Source: Thiorhodovibrio frisius (GTDB lineage Bacteria; Pseudomonadota; Gammaproteobacteria; Chromatiales; Chromatiaceae). Taken from it: 64,000 nt of DNA. The stretch spans positions 1,978,501 to 2,042,500 of the forward strand of contig NZ_CP121471.1 of NCBI RefSeq assembly GCF_033954835.1. The letters run 5' to 3'. Both the position numbers and the translations under genes were made by a program. Positions 50,409-60,127 of the stretch are shown in pieces. The notes beneath the pieces were generated by a model. That model had not been told where the DNA came from, searched no databases, and saw nothing but the letters and a program-made list of their open reading frames with translations. Position 1 is the first letter of the stretch; each line of letters starts with the position of its first letter.

Positions 50409-51410
50409 GTGGTCGCTAGAAAGATCGAGGACGATATGCCCGATGACCTGGCTGCGGACGAGGACCAGGACGAGCTGCTCAGTGCGCAGGATGAAATGGA
50501 GGACGAGGATTTGCTCGTCGAAGAACAAAAAAAGTTGAATGGGGGCAGAGGTGAAAACGGCTTCACCCCAGGAGGGGGCGATTTCGACGCAACCCGGCTG
50601 TACTTAAACGAAATTGGCGGCTCGCCCCTGCTAAGTGCCGAGGAAGAAATTCACTACTCGCGCCTGGCCAATCAGGGCGACGAGGAGGCCCGGCGTTGCA
50701 TGATTGTGAGCAATCTGCGGCTGGTGGTGAAAATCGCCCGGCGTTACCTCAATCGTGGCCTGCCATTGCTCGATCTGATCGAGGAGGGCAACCTTGGCCT
50801 GATGCGCGCGGTCGAGAAGTTCGACCCCGAGCGCGGTTTCCGCTTCTCGACCTACGCCACCTGGTGGATTCGCCAGACCATTGAGCGCGCGATCATGAAT
50901 CAAACCCGCACGGTGCGGCTGCCGATTCATGTGGTCAAGGAGATCAATATCTACCTCAAGGCCGCACGCGCCTTGTCGCAACAGCTTGATCATGAGCCAA
51001 CCGACGAGGAGGTGGCCGAGTTGCTTGATCGGCCCATCTCCGACGTCAAACGCATGCTGGGGCTGAACGAGCGCATCGCCTCGGTCGACACCCCGCTGGG
51101 CAAGGATGCGGACAAGCCGCTGGTCGATATGCTGGAGGATGATTCACTCGACGACCTGAGTGACTACATCCAGGATGATGACGTGCATAGGAAGCTCGAG
51201 CGCTGGCTGGATAAACTCAACGACAAGCAGCGCGAAGTGGTCGAACGGCGCTTCGGACTGCATGGTTACGAGCATTCAACACTTGAGCGGGTCGCCCACG
51301 AGCTTGGTGTCACGCGCGAACGAGTGCGCCAGATTCAGATGGACGCCCTGCGGCGACTGCGCCAGACCCTTGAACGCGAAGGTTTTTCGTCCGAGGCATT
51401 CTTTCGCTAG
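50409..51410 (+). CDS. rpoS: RNA polymerase sigma factor RpoS
   Basis: The stationary-phase and stress sigma factor. Region 1.2 ([16 protein letters not shown]), 2.1-2.4 ([43 protein letters not shown]), region 3 and 4.2 ([20 protein letters not shown]) are complete. The acidic N-terminus is somewhat longer than in E. coli. GTG at 50409 follows GGGAGG. The nlpD-rpoS order supports RpoS over the similar RpoD. Confidence 0.97.
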   Translation: MVARKIEDDMPDDLAADEDQDELLSAQDEMEDEDLLVEEQKKLNGGRGENGFTPGGGDFDATRLYLNEIGGSPLLSAEEEIHYSRLANQGDEEARRCMIVSNLRLVVKIARRYLNRGLPLLDLIEEGNLGLMRAVEKFDPERGFRFSTYATWWIRQTIERAIMNQTRTVRLPIHVVKEINIYLKAARALSQQLDHEPTDEEVAELLDRPISDVKRMLGLNERIASVDTPLGKDADKPLVDMLEDDSLDDLSDYIQDDDVHRKLERWLDKLNDKQREVVERRFGLHGYEHSTLERVAHELGVTRERVRQIQMDALRRLRQTLEREGFSSEAFFR

Positions 51411-51411
51411 A

Positions 51412-51437
51412 CCGGATGATGCGGTCGCATCATCGGG
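51412..51437 (+). terminator. Stem-loop directly after rpoS
   Basis: GATGATGC and GCATCATC form a perfect 8-bp stem with a GGTC loop, extended by outer C-G pairs, starting four bases after the stop codon. There is no U-run, but the convergent gene downstream makes a bidirectional terminator or mRNA-stability hairpin likely. Confidence 0.5.
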
Positions 51438-51528
51438 TTGGCACAGCGCGCGGGCTACCCGCGTCGTTCAGCCAAATCCATTTTCGTGATCAGCTGTGCG
51501 ATCCCAATGGCCGATCTGGCATCGGGCT

Positions 51529-53829
51529 TTACTGCGCTGGCGACCCATCCTTGGCGTCTTGCTCCGCCGCTGTCGCAGCCGAAGCCTGGGTTGACTGAAT
51601 CGTTTCCAGGCGATCCCGCCACTGCTGTAAATGCTTGGCCAGTGGGATCTCCGGGTTCCAATACATCCAGGCCAGCAGCAGCGCTAACAGGCCAACCACC
51701 AGTAGTATCGCGCGCGCCCATTCGCGTGGGCCACGAGCACTGGCGCGGCTGGCAGCGGTGCCGAGTGCGAGTCGCGCCCCTTGCGGCAGCCGCGCGGTGC
51801 GGGTCAGGGTGCTACCGAATGGGATATTGATCTTTGCGCGGGTATTCACGGCCCAGCCGTTGCCATCAAGCAGCGGGCCGAGATTGCGTTGATGCAGCTT
51901 GAGAAAGGCCAGCAGCATCGATGGACCCGAGATCAGCAGCATCAGGCCCGCGATGTCGATCGGCAACTCCCACCATTGCATCTCCAATAGTCCGCCAAAA
52001 ATCGACGCCAAGGCCGTGCCGATTGCGCCGATGGCCAGGCCAATGGCGGCGAAGATGCCGGCGAACCTGGCGATGTCGAACGGCGACTTGGCCGGCGTGC
52101 CGGCTTGGGCATGGGCGGTCAACTCGCTAATCGTCTTGAGACTGCCGTCGTCAATGGCCTTGTCACGCTCGCTCGAGAAGCGCTCGACCCACTGAGCGAT
52201 TGCACGCCCCACGCGTCGATAAGGTAACCAGGCAGCCTCGCCGACGCTGATAGGATGGGTGACCACCTTGATCACGGTCGCATCCCAGTCACGATCCTGG
52301 CGGTCATAGAAAATACCGTTGCGCCCAACCATGAGGTTGCGGGCATGGCCATTGGTCACGGCCGCGACGATGGTCATTTCATCCTCACCATCGCGTCGGC
52401 GACAGCGACAGTAGACGAGGAAGGTTTGACTCAGTGTTGCCAGCTCGCCGTGGGCGTTAGGGTCCTGAACGCGGATGCACAGGTCGCAGCTGCGCCCGTC
52501 CAGATAAAGGGTACCGGCCTGGAAAACCGCGATGCGCCCTGGGGTGTAGAAGTCCTGGAGTGACACATAGCTCTGCAGCAGGGTATCGAGATGCTGGTGG
52601 TAGTGCACCAGCCTGTTCACGTCCAGGACAGCATCCGCCAGACTGGCGGCTTTGCAGTCCTCGACAATGAGTGAATCGAGCGCGGCGCGGGTTTGCTGGT
52701 GCAGAAGCTCCCTGACGCGCGCCGGGCCAAGCGGTGCAACTGGCGACGCGCTCGACTTGGCTGCCCAGTCGCAATAGCCCTCGAATGCTGCGGTGATCTC
52801 TTGCCATTGGGCCTCGCTCAGGTGGTCACGCTCGCCGAGCAGGGGCGTGATCACGCGGGTTCTGAATGCCTGGACCGCAGCGGCCCAACGCGGGTTCAGC
52901 CCGTCCACCAGGGGCAGCTCGGCCCCTCGGGTGATGCGCGCGATGGGAAACTCGGCGAGGCTATCGGCATGCGCGGAGAGAGTCGCCTTGGCGAGCGCGG
53001 CATAGTCCTCCTCGGCGGGGTTCAGATGGTCGGCCGCGCTCGCATCGAAAGCAGCGAGGCGCACGCGCGTGAAGAAATCATCGATCTTGGCCTGCACCGA
53101 CGCCAACGCGGCGAAAGCCTGCGGCGTGTCGTCACCCAGCGGCAGGCGCTGACCGTCATCGGCGTGGGCCTTTTCCCACCAGACCAGATAGGCCTCCGCG
53201 GCATCGAAGAAACGCTCACTCAGAGTTTGATCAATGCCATCCTGCCCGGACCGGTCCGGCACAGAGCCGACACAGGCGATGATGTCTTCAATCGCGGCGC
53301 TCAGGGCTGGCTCCTCTGCGGTATTGGGCGTGACCACTCCGTCCCCGTTGAACCGGGTGCTAGCGAGAATGCGCTGCGACTCAGCGGTATGCTCAGCGGT
53401 GATTGCCTGTGCCTCCTGCTCCCCCAGAAAGTCGAGGATATGCCGTGCCGCAGTGCGCAAGGTGAGGCCTTCCGGATGGCTGTCGTCGATTGCATCCAGG
53501 GGCAAGGCTGCGGCGCGCGAGAACAGGTCTGCCGGGTCTTTCAGTCGGTGACAGACCCAGGCGACGGCCTCGATCAGATCCTGCGCCCTGACACGACCGT
53601 CACCGTTCGAATCGAGCAGCTCCAGCGTCTGCTGATCAAACTCCAGGCCGGTGGTTGGGCAGCTCAGGGTGGCCCAGAGTTTCTGATCAAGCTCACCGAG
53701 TTGTCTTAGATCATCGGCGCTCTGGAGCAAGACCTGGTTGAAGCTGCCGACCCGGGCAAAGCGCCAGCGATGAGGGGGCTGAGGTTCCTTGGTGGTATCT
53801 GCCATCGGTCGTGATCGCTCCTCGTTCAT
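51529..53829 (-). CDS. Large membrane protein of unknown function with EF-hand-like loops
   Basis: A 766-residue protein that I cannot place in a family. Residues 73-84 (DSNGDGRVRAQD) form an EF-hand-like calcium loop and a second NGDG loop lies near 161. A long soluble region (about 90-590) has few hydrophobic stretches. Two hydrophobic helices near 600-650 and one near 730-748 anchor the C-terminus. No signal peptide is seen, so the large N-terminal part is probably cytoplasmic. A start at the second methionine (53805) is possible. It converges on rpoS and stands alone. Confidence 0.75.
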   Translation of the reverse strand: MNEERSRPMADTTKEPQPPHRWRFARVGSFNQVLLQSADDLRQLGELDQKLWATLSCPTTGLEFDQQTLELLDSNGDGRVRAQDLIEAVAWVCHRLKDPADLFSRAAALPLDAIDDSHPEGLTLRTAARHILDFLGEQEAQAITAEHTAESQRILASTRFNGDGVVTPNTAEEPALSAAIEDIIACVGSVPDRSGQDGIDQTLSERFFDAAEAYLVWWEKAHADDGQRLPLGDDTPQAFAALASVQAKIDDFFTRVRLAAFDASAADHLNPAEEDYAALAKATLSAHADSLAEFPIARITRGAELPLVDGLNPRWAAAVQAFRTRVITPLLGERDHLSEAQWQEITAAFEGYCDWAAKSSASPVAPLGPARVRELLHQQTRAALDSLIVEDCKAASLADAVLDVNRLVHYHQHLDTLLQSYVSLQDFYTPGRIAVFQAGTLYLDGRSCDLCIRVQDPNAHGELATLSQTFLVYCRCRRRDGEDEMTIVAAVTNGHARNLMVGRNGIFYDRQDRDWDATVIKVVTHPISVGEAAWLPYRRVGRAIAQWVERFSSERDKAIDDGSLKTISELTAHAQAGTPAKSPFDIARFAGIFAAIGLAIGAIGTALASIFGGLLEMQWWELPIDIAGLMLLISGPSMLLAFLKLHQRNLGPLLDGNGWAVNTRAKINIPFGSTLTRTARLPQGARLALGTAASRASARGPREWARAILLVVGLLALLLAWMYWNPEIPLAKHLQQWRDRLETIQSTQASAATAAEQDAKDGSPAQ

Positions 53830-54217
53830 GGTCCCTGCGTTCTGAAATCTTTGCGGAAGATGATAGCCTTGTTGCCTGCGGCCTCAATCAGATGCGTGGG
53901 CGTTGAGGACGCAGTGCTGGGCCTGATGCCTCATGCGGTGGGCGGCTGCCATTGCAAAGCTTGAGTATTTGACTCGAGTATCTTGACTTTCAGGCGCTGA
54001 TGAATTGTGATTGAAGAGGCTGAAAAAACGCGCGGTCAGGGCCCATCTGCCGGTCCTCGCTGATGTTTGATGTTACCCGATTAGGGGCTCAATCGGGGCA
54101 GGTTGGCTGCGGCTTATCATTGTTTCGGTTCCGTCGCGCTCCTTCAGCTCCTGGCTGGTGATCGCTTGCGCGATACGCCAGATTCTCGGTTCCGCAGTCG
54201 TTTTTGTGGAGGAGTTT
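53830..54217. promoter_or_regulatory. Upstream region of the cbb3 operon with a 13-bp direct repeat
   Basis: About 390 bases between divergent genes, with no gene. GAGTATTTGACTC (53963-53975) and GAGTATCTTGACT (53976-53988) form an adjacent direct repeat that could be a regulator site or carry -35 elements. I could not find a clear FNR/Anr box (TTGAT-N4-ATCAA), which often controls ccoN. Confidence 0.35.
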
Positions 54218-55669
54218 ATGGAAGCAACGGCGGACAGCGCGGCCGAGCGCAAGTACGACTTCGACGTCGTGCGCTGGTTTACCATCATGGCGGTGGTTTA
54301 TTTGGTCTTTGGCGCATCAGTCGGCGTCTATATCGCCTCAGAACTGGCTTGGCCCTGGCTAAATTTCGACAATCCGCTCATCTCCTTCGGGCGGCTGCGC
54401 CCGGTCCATACCAATGCCGTCATCTTTGCCTTCGGCGGCTGTACTCTGATGGGCACGGCCTTCTATACGGTGCAGCGCACCTGCGGCGTACCGCTGTGGA
54501 GCAACAAGCTCGCCTGGTATACCTTCTGGGGCTGGAACCTGGTCATCGTTCTGGCGGTGCTGACGTTACCGTTCGGCTTTACCCAGTCCAAGGAATACGC
54601 CGAGCTGGAATGGCCAATCGATATCTTGATTGCGGCGGTCTGGCTGGCGTTTACCTTCAATTTCATCATGACCATCGCGCATCGCAAGAGCTCGCACATC
54701 TATGTGTCGAACTGGTTCTTCCTCGGCATGATGGTGATGATCGTCTACCTGCATGTGGTCAACAGCCTGGCCATCCCGGTGGGGCTGTTTAAGTCCTACA
54801 GCCTGTTCTCCGGCGTGCAGGACGCCATGATCCAATGGTGGTGGGGGCACAATGCGGTCGGCTTTTACCTCACCGCCGGGTTCCTCGGCATCATGTACTA
54901 CTTCGTGCCCAAACAGGCGAACCGGCCGGTTTACTCCTACCGGCTGTCGGTCATTCACTTCTGGGCGCTGATGTTCGGCTACGTCTGGCTCGGCGCGCAC
55001 CATCTGCAATACACCGCGCTGCCGGACTGGACTGGCTCGCTGGGGGCGGCCGTATCCATCGCCATGATCATCCCCTCCTGGGGCGGTGCGGTGAATGGCA
55101 TGATGACGCTCTCGGGTGCCTGGGACAAACTGCGCACCGACTATGTGCTGCGGTTTTTGATCATCGCGCTGGCCTTCTATGCCATGTCGACCTTCGAGGG
55201 ACCGGTGATGGCGCTCAAGACGGTCAATGCCCTGTCGCACTACACCGACTGGACCATTGGGCATGTGCACTCAGGTGCGCTTGGCTGGGTCGCCGGAGTT
55301 TCCATTGGCGCCATTTACCATTTAATGACGCGGCTGTGGCATACCCGGATATGGTCTGAGACGCTGATTAATGTCCATTTTTGGACGGCGACCATCGGCA
55401 CGGTGATTTACATCGTGGCCATGTGGGTGGCCGGCATTATGCAGGGCCTGATGTGGCGCGCCTACGACGATTACGGCACCCTGGCCTACACCTTTGTCGA
55501 GTCAGTCGCGGCCATGCACCCTTACTACGCGATGCGCGCGGTCGGTGGCGCCATCTTCCTGTTCGGCGCCACGGTGATGCTCTTTAATGTGCTGATGACG
55601 GTGTGGAAGTCCGCTTCCGAGGGCAGTCTGCGCGAGGCGCGCGGACCCCTGGTTCCAGTGGCGGTCTGA
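54218..55669 (+). CDS. ccoN: cbb3-type cytochrome c oxidase subunit I
   Basis: The catalytic haem b / haem b3-CuB subunit, 483 residues and about 12 helices. Haem and copper histidines are visible in [27 protein letters not shown] (with the cross-linked tyrosine helix nearby), GAHHLQY and [11 protein letters not shown]. The start at 54218 is set by GGAGG six bases upstream (gtggaggagttt); the frame continues 20 codons further 5'. It reduces oxygen to water with high affinity and pumps protons. Confidence 0.96.
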   Translation: MEATADSAAERKYDFDVVRWFTIMAVVYLVFGASVGVYIASELAWPWLNFDNPLISFGRLRPVHTNAVIFAFGGCTLMGTAFYTVQRTCGVPLWSNKLAWYTFWGWNLVIVLAVLTLPFGFTQSKEYAELEWPIDILIAAVWLAFTFNFIMTIAHRKSSHIYVSNWFFLGMMVMIVYLHVVNSLAIPVGLFKSYSLFSGVQDAMIQWWWGHNAVGFYLTAGFLGIMYYFVPKQANRPVYSYRLSVIHFWALMFGYVWLGAHHLQYTALPDWTGSLGAAVSIAMIIPSWGGAVNGMMTLSGAWDKLRTDYVLRFLIIALAFYAMSTFEGPVMALKTVNALSHYTDWTIGHVHSGALGWVAGVSIGAIYHLMTRLWHTRIWSETLINVHFWTATIGTVIYIVAMWVAGIMQGLMWRAYDDYGTLAYTFVESVAAMHPYYAMRAVGGAIFLFGATVMLFNVLMTVWKSASEGSLREARGPLVPVAV

Positions 55670-55696
55670 CAGCGTTCGGTTCAGGAGAATTACGCC

Positions 55697-56443
55697 ATGG
55701 CGAAGACCAAAGCCGCACAGCGCGGAGTGCAGGATTTTCTCGAGCGCAACATCTGGGGCCTGCTGATCATGACAGCCATTGTGCTGTCAGTCGGCGGCAT
55801 CGTTGAGATCGTGCCGCTGTTTTACCTAAAGGACACCGAGGAGGCCAACCGCTTCCCGGAAATCGTCTGGGAGGAGGCCGGCAAGACGCCCATCGTCACT
55901 GTCGATGACAATGGCCGGGAGGTCTGGAACTGGAAAGCCGGTGACGGCATCCGGCCCTACACTTCATTGGAGTTGGCGGGGCGGGATATTTATCAGCGCG
56001 AAGGTTGTTATCTGTGCCATTCCCAGCAGGTGCGCCCTTTCCGCGACGAGCGCGAACGCTATGGGCATTATTCCCTGGCGTCTGAATCCATGTTCGATCA
56101 CCCCTTCCAATGGGGATCGAAGCGCACCGGCCCCGATCTTGCCCGTGTTGGTGGTAAGTACTCGGATCAATGGCAACGGCAGCATTTGCGCGATCCGCGT
56201 GCGGTGGTGCCGGAGTCCATCATGCCGGGTTATCCCTGGCTTGATAAACGCATGCTCAAAGGCAAGCGCCAGCGCTGGCGCATGCACGGATTGCGTGCAA
56301 TCGGCGTGCCTTACGCGGATGAGGACATCAAGGGTGCTCCGGCGCTGATGGCTGACAAAACTGAGATGGACGCCCTAGTCGCCTATCTTCAGGTGCTCGG
56401 CACCATGGCCAACCTGAAACCAGGGGTGGATTATCGTGAATAG
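55697..56443 (+). CDS. ccoO: cbb3-type cytochrome c oxidase subunit II
   Basis: A 248-residue monohaem cytochrome c anchored by one N-terminal helix (about residues 18-38). The haem site is [12 protein letters not shown], the CcoO signature, and MPGYPWL supplies the distal methionine region. It passes electrons from CcoP to CcoN. It lies 27 bases behind ccoN with an AGGAG ribosome site and overlaps ccoQ by eight bases. Confidence 0.96.
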   Translation: MAKTKAAQRGVQDFLERNIWGLLIMTAIVLSVGGIVEIVPLFYLKDTEEANRFPEIVWEEAGKTPIVTVDDNGREVWNWKAGDGIRPYTSLELAGRDIYQREGCYLCHSQQVRPFRDERERYGHYSLASESMFDHPFQWGSKRTGPDLARVGGKYSDQWQRQHLRDPRAVVPESIMPGYPWLDKRMLKGKRQRWRMHGLRAIGVPYADEDIKGAPALMADKTEMDALVAYLQVLGTMANLKPGVDYRE

Positions 56444-56690
56444 CCTGGCTGAGTATTTTCATACCGACTGGCAGGCCATGACGCTGACCGACTGGTACGG
56501 CACCTTGCTGACGGTGGCCATCACGGTGCTCATGGTCGTGGCCTATTTCCAGGTATTCCGGCCCAAGAATCGCGAGGCGCTGGAAGCAAGAAAATATCTC
56601 CCCTTTGAAGAAGACGCGGTTGAGGCAGACCCAGTCGGGGCAGATCGGGTTGATGGCAAAGACGACCGCAGCGGAGGTGGCCATGGCTGA
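56436..56690 (+). CDS. ccoQ: cbb3 oxidase small subunit CcoQ
   Basis: An 84-residue protein with one membrane helix (about residues 24-42) and the [20 protein letters not shown] segment typical of CcoQ/FixQ, which stabilises the oxidase. The acidic tail after residue 55 is longer than in many homologues and overlaps the ccoP start by eight bases. GTG start within the ccoO end. Confidence 0.92.
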   Translation: MNSLAEYFHTDWQAMTLTDWYGTLLTVAITVLMVVAYFQVFRPKNREALEARKYLPFEEDAVEADPVGADRVDGKDDRSGGGHG

Positions 56691-57609
56691 CGAGAATCCA
56701 TTCCCCGGCGAGAACAACACCGGCCATTTCTGGGATGATAACCTGCGCGAGCTGCGTAACCCGCCGCCGCGCTGGTGGATGAACGCCTTCTGGCTGTCCA
56801 TCGCCTGGTGGGTACTCTATGGCCTGCTCTATCCCATGTGGCCGACACCGCCCTGGAAGCTTGACCAGACCGAGCAACAGCACACCGAGGGGATGCTCGC
56901 CTGGAGTTCCATCAAGGAGTTCAAAGAGGGCATGGCGCAGGTTGAGGAGGTGCGCGCCGAATATGAGAATCGCATCGCGCAGATGTCGGCCGAGGAAATT
57001 CTCGCCGACCCTGGCCTGCTGCAATACACCCTGGCGTCATCCAAGGTAGTCTTTGGCGATTATTGCGCGGCCTGTCATGGCAGTGGCGGTCAGGGCAATC
57101 CCGGCTACCCGGTGCTGGCCGATAACGACTGGCTGTGGGGCGGCACGCTCGGCAAGATCACCGAAACCATCAACGGCGGTCGCAAGGGCAACATGATCGC
57201 CCATCAGAACATTCTCAGTGAGCAGGAAGTCGACACTCTGGCCCAGTTTGCGGTCGATCTGAGCGAGGGCCGGGAGGCAAGTGCCGAAGCTTGGGGGCTC
57301 TTTAAAACCAAAGGCTGCTTCGGCTGCCATGGCCCCGAGGCAAATGGCGTGATCGGCACCCTGCCGAATGGGGATGTCATCAGCGTGGGCGCGGCCAATT
57401 TGACCGACCGGTTGTGGCGTTTTCGTCCGGGTGGATTTGAGAGTGCCAAACACACCATCCTCTATGGCGTGAATCAAGCCGGTGTCGAGCAGACGCGCGA
57501 CGCGGTGATGCCCAAATTCGGCGGTGATGGCAGTGCGGCAGGGCGCCTGGATGAAAACCAAATCAAAAAGCTGGCCGTCTATGTGCACGAACTTGGCGGC
57601 GGTCAGTAA
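56683..57609 (+). CDS. ccoP: cbb3-type cytochrome c oxidase subunit III (dihaem)
   Basis: A 308-residue dihaem cytochrome c. The N-terminal helix region has the CcoP motif DDNLRELRNPPPRWW. Haem sites are CAACHGSGGQG (about residues 128-132) and CFGCHGPEANG (about 213-217). It takes electrons from soluble cytochromes in the periplasm. The ATG at 56683 is preferred for GGAGG ahead of it and the standard N-terminus. Confidence 0.96.
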   Translation: MADENPFPGENNTGHFWDDNLRELRNPPPRWWMNAFWLSIAWWVLYGLLYPMWPTPPWKLDQTEQQHTEGMLAWSSIKEFKEGMAQVEEVRAEYENRIAQMSAEEILADPGLLQYTLASSKVVFGDYCAACHGSGGQGNPGYPVLADNDWLWGGTLGKITETINGGRKGNMIAHQNILSEQEVDTLAQFAVDLSEGREASAEAWGLFKTKGCFGCHGPEANGVIGTLPNGDVISVGAANLTDRLWRFRPGGFESAKHTILYGVNQAGVEQTRDAVMPKFGGDGSAAGRLDENQIKKLAVYVHELGGGQ

Positions 57610-57754
57610 TCTGCCTGGGATCTGAACTTGACGAAGAGCCGCATCCGGGTCAGACCTAGGCCATATCATGGCTTAATCCAGTAAGACTGCCAATGTTGAG
57701 ACCAGTGCTGACACCAGTGCTGATCAGCCGCAAGGTTCCAGTCGGGAGTGGTTT

Positions 57755-59218
57755 TTGAGCGATATCCCAACCAGCGATACTCCAACTAGGACGCAGGCCA
57801 GTCCGCAACCCGGCACGCTCGATGATCTCTATGCCGAGTCCGAGCACTGGCAGGTCAACACCGGCGGCAAGACCATCCATGCCAAGCGTCTGCCCGGGCG
57901 CTGGCGGCGCATTAAGTGGTGGGCCGCATCCGTCTGGCTGATCTTTTTCCTTGGGCCCTATCTGCGCTGGGATGGACGCCAGGCGGTGCTCTTTGATATT
58001 CCCCATCGCCAGTATCATTTGTTTGGCGCTACCGTGCTGCCGCAGGACTTCTGGATGCTGTCCCTGCTGCTGCTGTTCTTCGCCATTCTGCTCGCGGTGG
58101 CCACGGCGCTGGCCGGGCGGGTTTATTGTGGCTTTTTCTGCTTTCAGACGGTCTGGACGGATATTTTCACCCTGATCGAGGAATGGCTCGAAGGTGATCC
58201 ACGCCAGCGGCGCGCGCTGGATCGGGCGCCTTTGAGTCTCCACAAGCTGCGCATTAAGAGCGCCAAACATCTGTTGTGGCTGTTGATTGGCTTCGCCACC
58301 GGCTGGAGCTTTGTCGCCTGGTTTTATGGTGTTTTTTCACTTTGGCGGGACTTCTTCACCGGCCAGGCCAATGGCGCCGTTTATGCTTCTGTCGCGCTGT
58401 TCACCGTCGGTACCTATCTGCTGGCGGGCTGGCTGCGCGAACAGGTTTGTTTCTGGCTCTGTCCCTATGCGCGTATTCAGGGGGTAATGCTTGATCGCAC
58501 CACCCTGGTGCCGGCCTATGACCTCAACCGTGGCGAGCCGCGCGGGCGGCTGCGCAAAGAGGCTTTAGGCGATGCGACCGGGCAGGGTGACTGTATCGAT
58601 TGCAATCAATGCGTCGCCGTTTGCCCGACCGGCATCGACATCCGCGCCGGTCAGCAGGAGGGCTGCATTACTTGCGCGCTCTGCCTCGATGCCTGCGATC
58701 AAGTGATGGATAAAATCAGCCGCCCGCGCGGTCTGATTCGCTACGCCTCGCTCGATGAACTCGAAGGCCGACGGGTCAGACCCATGCTGCTGAGCGTGCG
58801 GGTCTGGGTTTATCTGGGAATTCTGGTGCTCTCGGTGCTGGGCATCGGCTATGGTTTTTCGACCCTGGTCAGCATTGAATTGAACGTGCTGCACGAACGC
58901 TCGCCGCTGTTCGTGGAGTTAAGCGATGGCTCCATTCAGAACAAATACACGCTGAAGGTGCTGAATAAATCCAATGATGATCTTCAGGCGCAGATTGCCG
59001 TCAGCAGCCCGGTACCGATTGAAGTCAGGGGAATCGAGCATAGCCTGAGCATGCGCCATGGGGAGGTGACGCCCATGATGGTCTTTATCCGCATCGAGCG
59101 CGCGCATCTGACCGGCGAGAGTATTCCCATCTTTTTTACCGCCGAGGCCAGCCTGGCGGATGGGACTCAGGCCACGGCAGAACGGGAGAGTGCGTTTTTC
59201 GCGCCCGGCCCTGATTGA
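57755..59218 (+). CDS. ccoG: cbb3 oxidase accessory protein CcoG (FixG/RdxA)
   Basis: A 487-residue membrane iron-sulfur protein reported to reduce copper for oxidase assembly. Five or so helices (first near residues 52-72), a YCGFFCFQTVWTD motif, and two ferredoxin cysteine clusters CIDCNQCVAVCP and CITCALCLDAC are seen. A C-terminal periplasmic Ig-like domain follows the last helix. It starts with TTG, eight bases behind GGGAG, and its stop codon lies within the first unit of a tandem repeat. Confidence 0.94.
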   Translation: MSDIPTSDTPTRTQASPQPGTLDDLYAESEHWQVNTGGKTIHAKRLPGRWRRIKWWAASVWLIFFLGPYLRWDGRQAVLFDIPHRQYHLFGATVLPQDFWMLSLLLLFFAILLAVATALAGRVYCGFFCFQTVWTDIFTLIEEWLEGDPRQRRALDRAPLSLHKLRIKSAKHLLWLLIGFATGWSFVAWFYGVFSLWRDFFTGQANGAVYASVALFTVGTYLLAGWLREQVCFWLCPYARIQGVMLDRTTLVPAYDLNRGEPRGRLRKEALGDATGQGDCIDCNQCVAVCPTGIDIRAGQQEGCITCALCLDACDQVMDKISRPRGLIRYASLDELEGRRVRPMLLSVRVWVYLGILVLSVLGIGYGFSTLVSIELNVLHERSPLFVELSDGSIQNKYTLKVLNKSNDDLQAQIAVSSPVPIEVRGIEHSLSMRHGEVTPMMVFIRIERAHLTGESIPIFFTAEASLADGTQATAERESAFFAPGPD

Positions 59219-59299
59219 AGCTCTGAGCCTGATTGAAACTGTGAGCCTGATTGAAGCTCTGAGCCTGATTGAAACTGTGAGCCTGATTGAAACTGTGAG
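59210..59299. repeat. Five 18-bp tandem repeats between ccoG and ccoH
   Basis: Five contiguous units alternate between two versions, CCTGATTGAAGCTCTGAG and CCTGATTGAAACTGTGAG, in the order 1-2-1-2-2. The ccoG stop TGA is inside unit one, so the array may have arisen by duplication of the gene end. No gene is encoded. Confidence 0.92.
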
Positions 59300-59358
59300 A
59301 TGGCCCCCGTTGGCTGCCGCCAGCCTTAGCTGGTTGCCGTGCCCACCAGTTCCAGGAG

Positions 59359-59910
59359 ATGACAAAGATGACAAGGACACCAGTAAGCGCCTCGCATGTG
59401 CCGCCCGCCGAAGCGCCCCTGTCCGCGACGCAATCTGCCTGGCAAAGCCCCTGGGTGCGTGCTTGGATCGCGCTGATTGTCGTGGTGCTGGCGGTCAATA
59501 TCCTGATGGTGACTCTGGCTGTTGTCACCAGCCCGGGTCTGGTGGTGGATGACTACTACGAACGTGGCCGCGCGATGGAAGAGAGCATTCGTTCGCGCGC
59601 TGCTGCCAACAAAGACCACATGCTGGAGGCAGATATTCCACCGGACCTCAGGGCCGGGCAGCCAAAAAACCTGCGTTTTTTTGTTGTGGACAAGGTCGGG
59701 CAGCCGGTGACGCCAGATGCGGTGCGCCTCTTTGCCTATCGACCCTCGGATGCCGGGCAGGATTTTTCACTGCCCATGTTGGTGGAAGCGCCGGGGCGCT
59801 ATGGTGCCGAGGTCAGCTTCCCGCTGCCGGGCCTGTGGGACATGCTAATCGAGGTCACCGAAGGCGAGGCCAGCTACCGACTTGATAAACGCCTCTACGT
59901 GAATCCATGA
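59359..59910 (+). CDS. ccoH: FixH family protein (CcoH)
   Basis: A 183-residue membrane protein with one helix (about residues 35-58) followed by VVDDYYERGRAMEE, typical of FixH/CcoH, and a periplasmic beta-rich domain. CcoH stabilises cbb3 assembly intermediates. GGAG precedes the ATG. It sits in standard order between ccoG and ccoI. Confidence 0.92.
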   Translation: MTKMTRTPVSASHVPPAEAPLSATQSAWQSPWVRAWIALIVVVLAVNILMVTLAVVTSPGLVVDDYYERGRAMEESIRSRAAANKDHMLEADIPPDLRAGQPKNLRFFVVDKVGQPVTPDAVRLFAYRPSDAGQDFSLPMLVEAPGRYGAEVSFPLPGLWDMLIEVTEGEASYRLDKRLYVNP

Positions 59911-59937
59911 GGCGAATGAGCGAATCAACTTGCCCGC

Positions 59938-60100
59938 TTATACCCAAATCACATGGGATTTCGGCGAGTTTTGGGCCGGGTGCCGGTCGCGGGGGACGCC
60001 GTGAATACGTCCTTGTAGGCTTCACGGCGGCGTCCGGCCGCCGAGACCCCCGCGCCCGACACCCGGCCCAAGACCGAAAACTGATTTGCGATGGGTATAA
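59938..60100. repeat. Dispersed palindromic intergenic repeat, copy B
   Basis: The best-defined copy: terminal inverted repeats TTATACCCA (59938-59946) and TGGGTATAA (60092-60100) enclose the arms TTTTGGGCCGGGTGCCGG and CCGACACCCGGCCCAAGA and the GACGCCGTGAATACGTCCTT core. It fills the gap between ccoH and ccoI. Confidence 0.82.
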
Positions 60101-60127
60101 AGCCGTTATTCGCTCTGTCTGGCATTG

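Noticed and set aside
53830-54217. FNR/Anr box ahead of ccoN
   Set aside because: TTGATGTTACCCGAT near 54066 matches only one half-site of TTGAT-N4-ATCAA, so I do not call it.
59210-59299. Possible CRISPR array
   Set aside because: The 18-bp units are contiguous with no spacers, so this is a simple tandem repeat.
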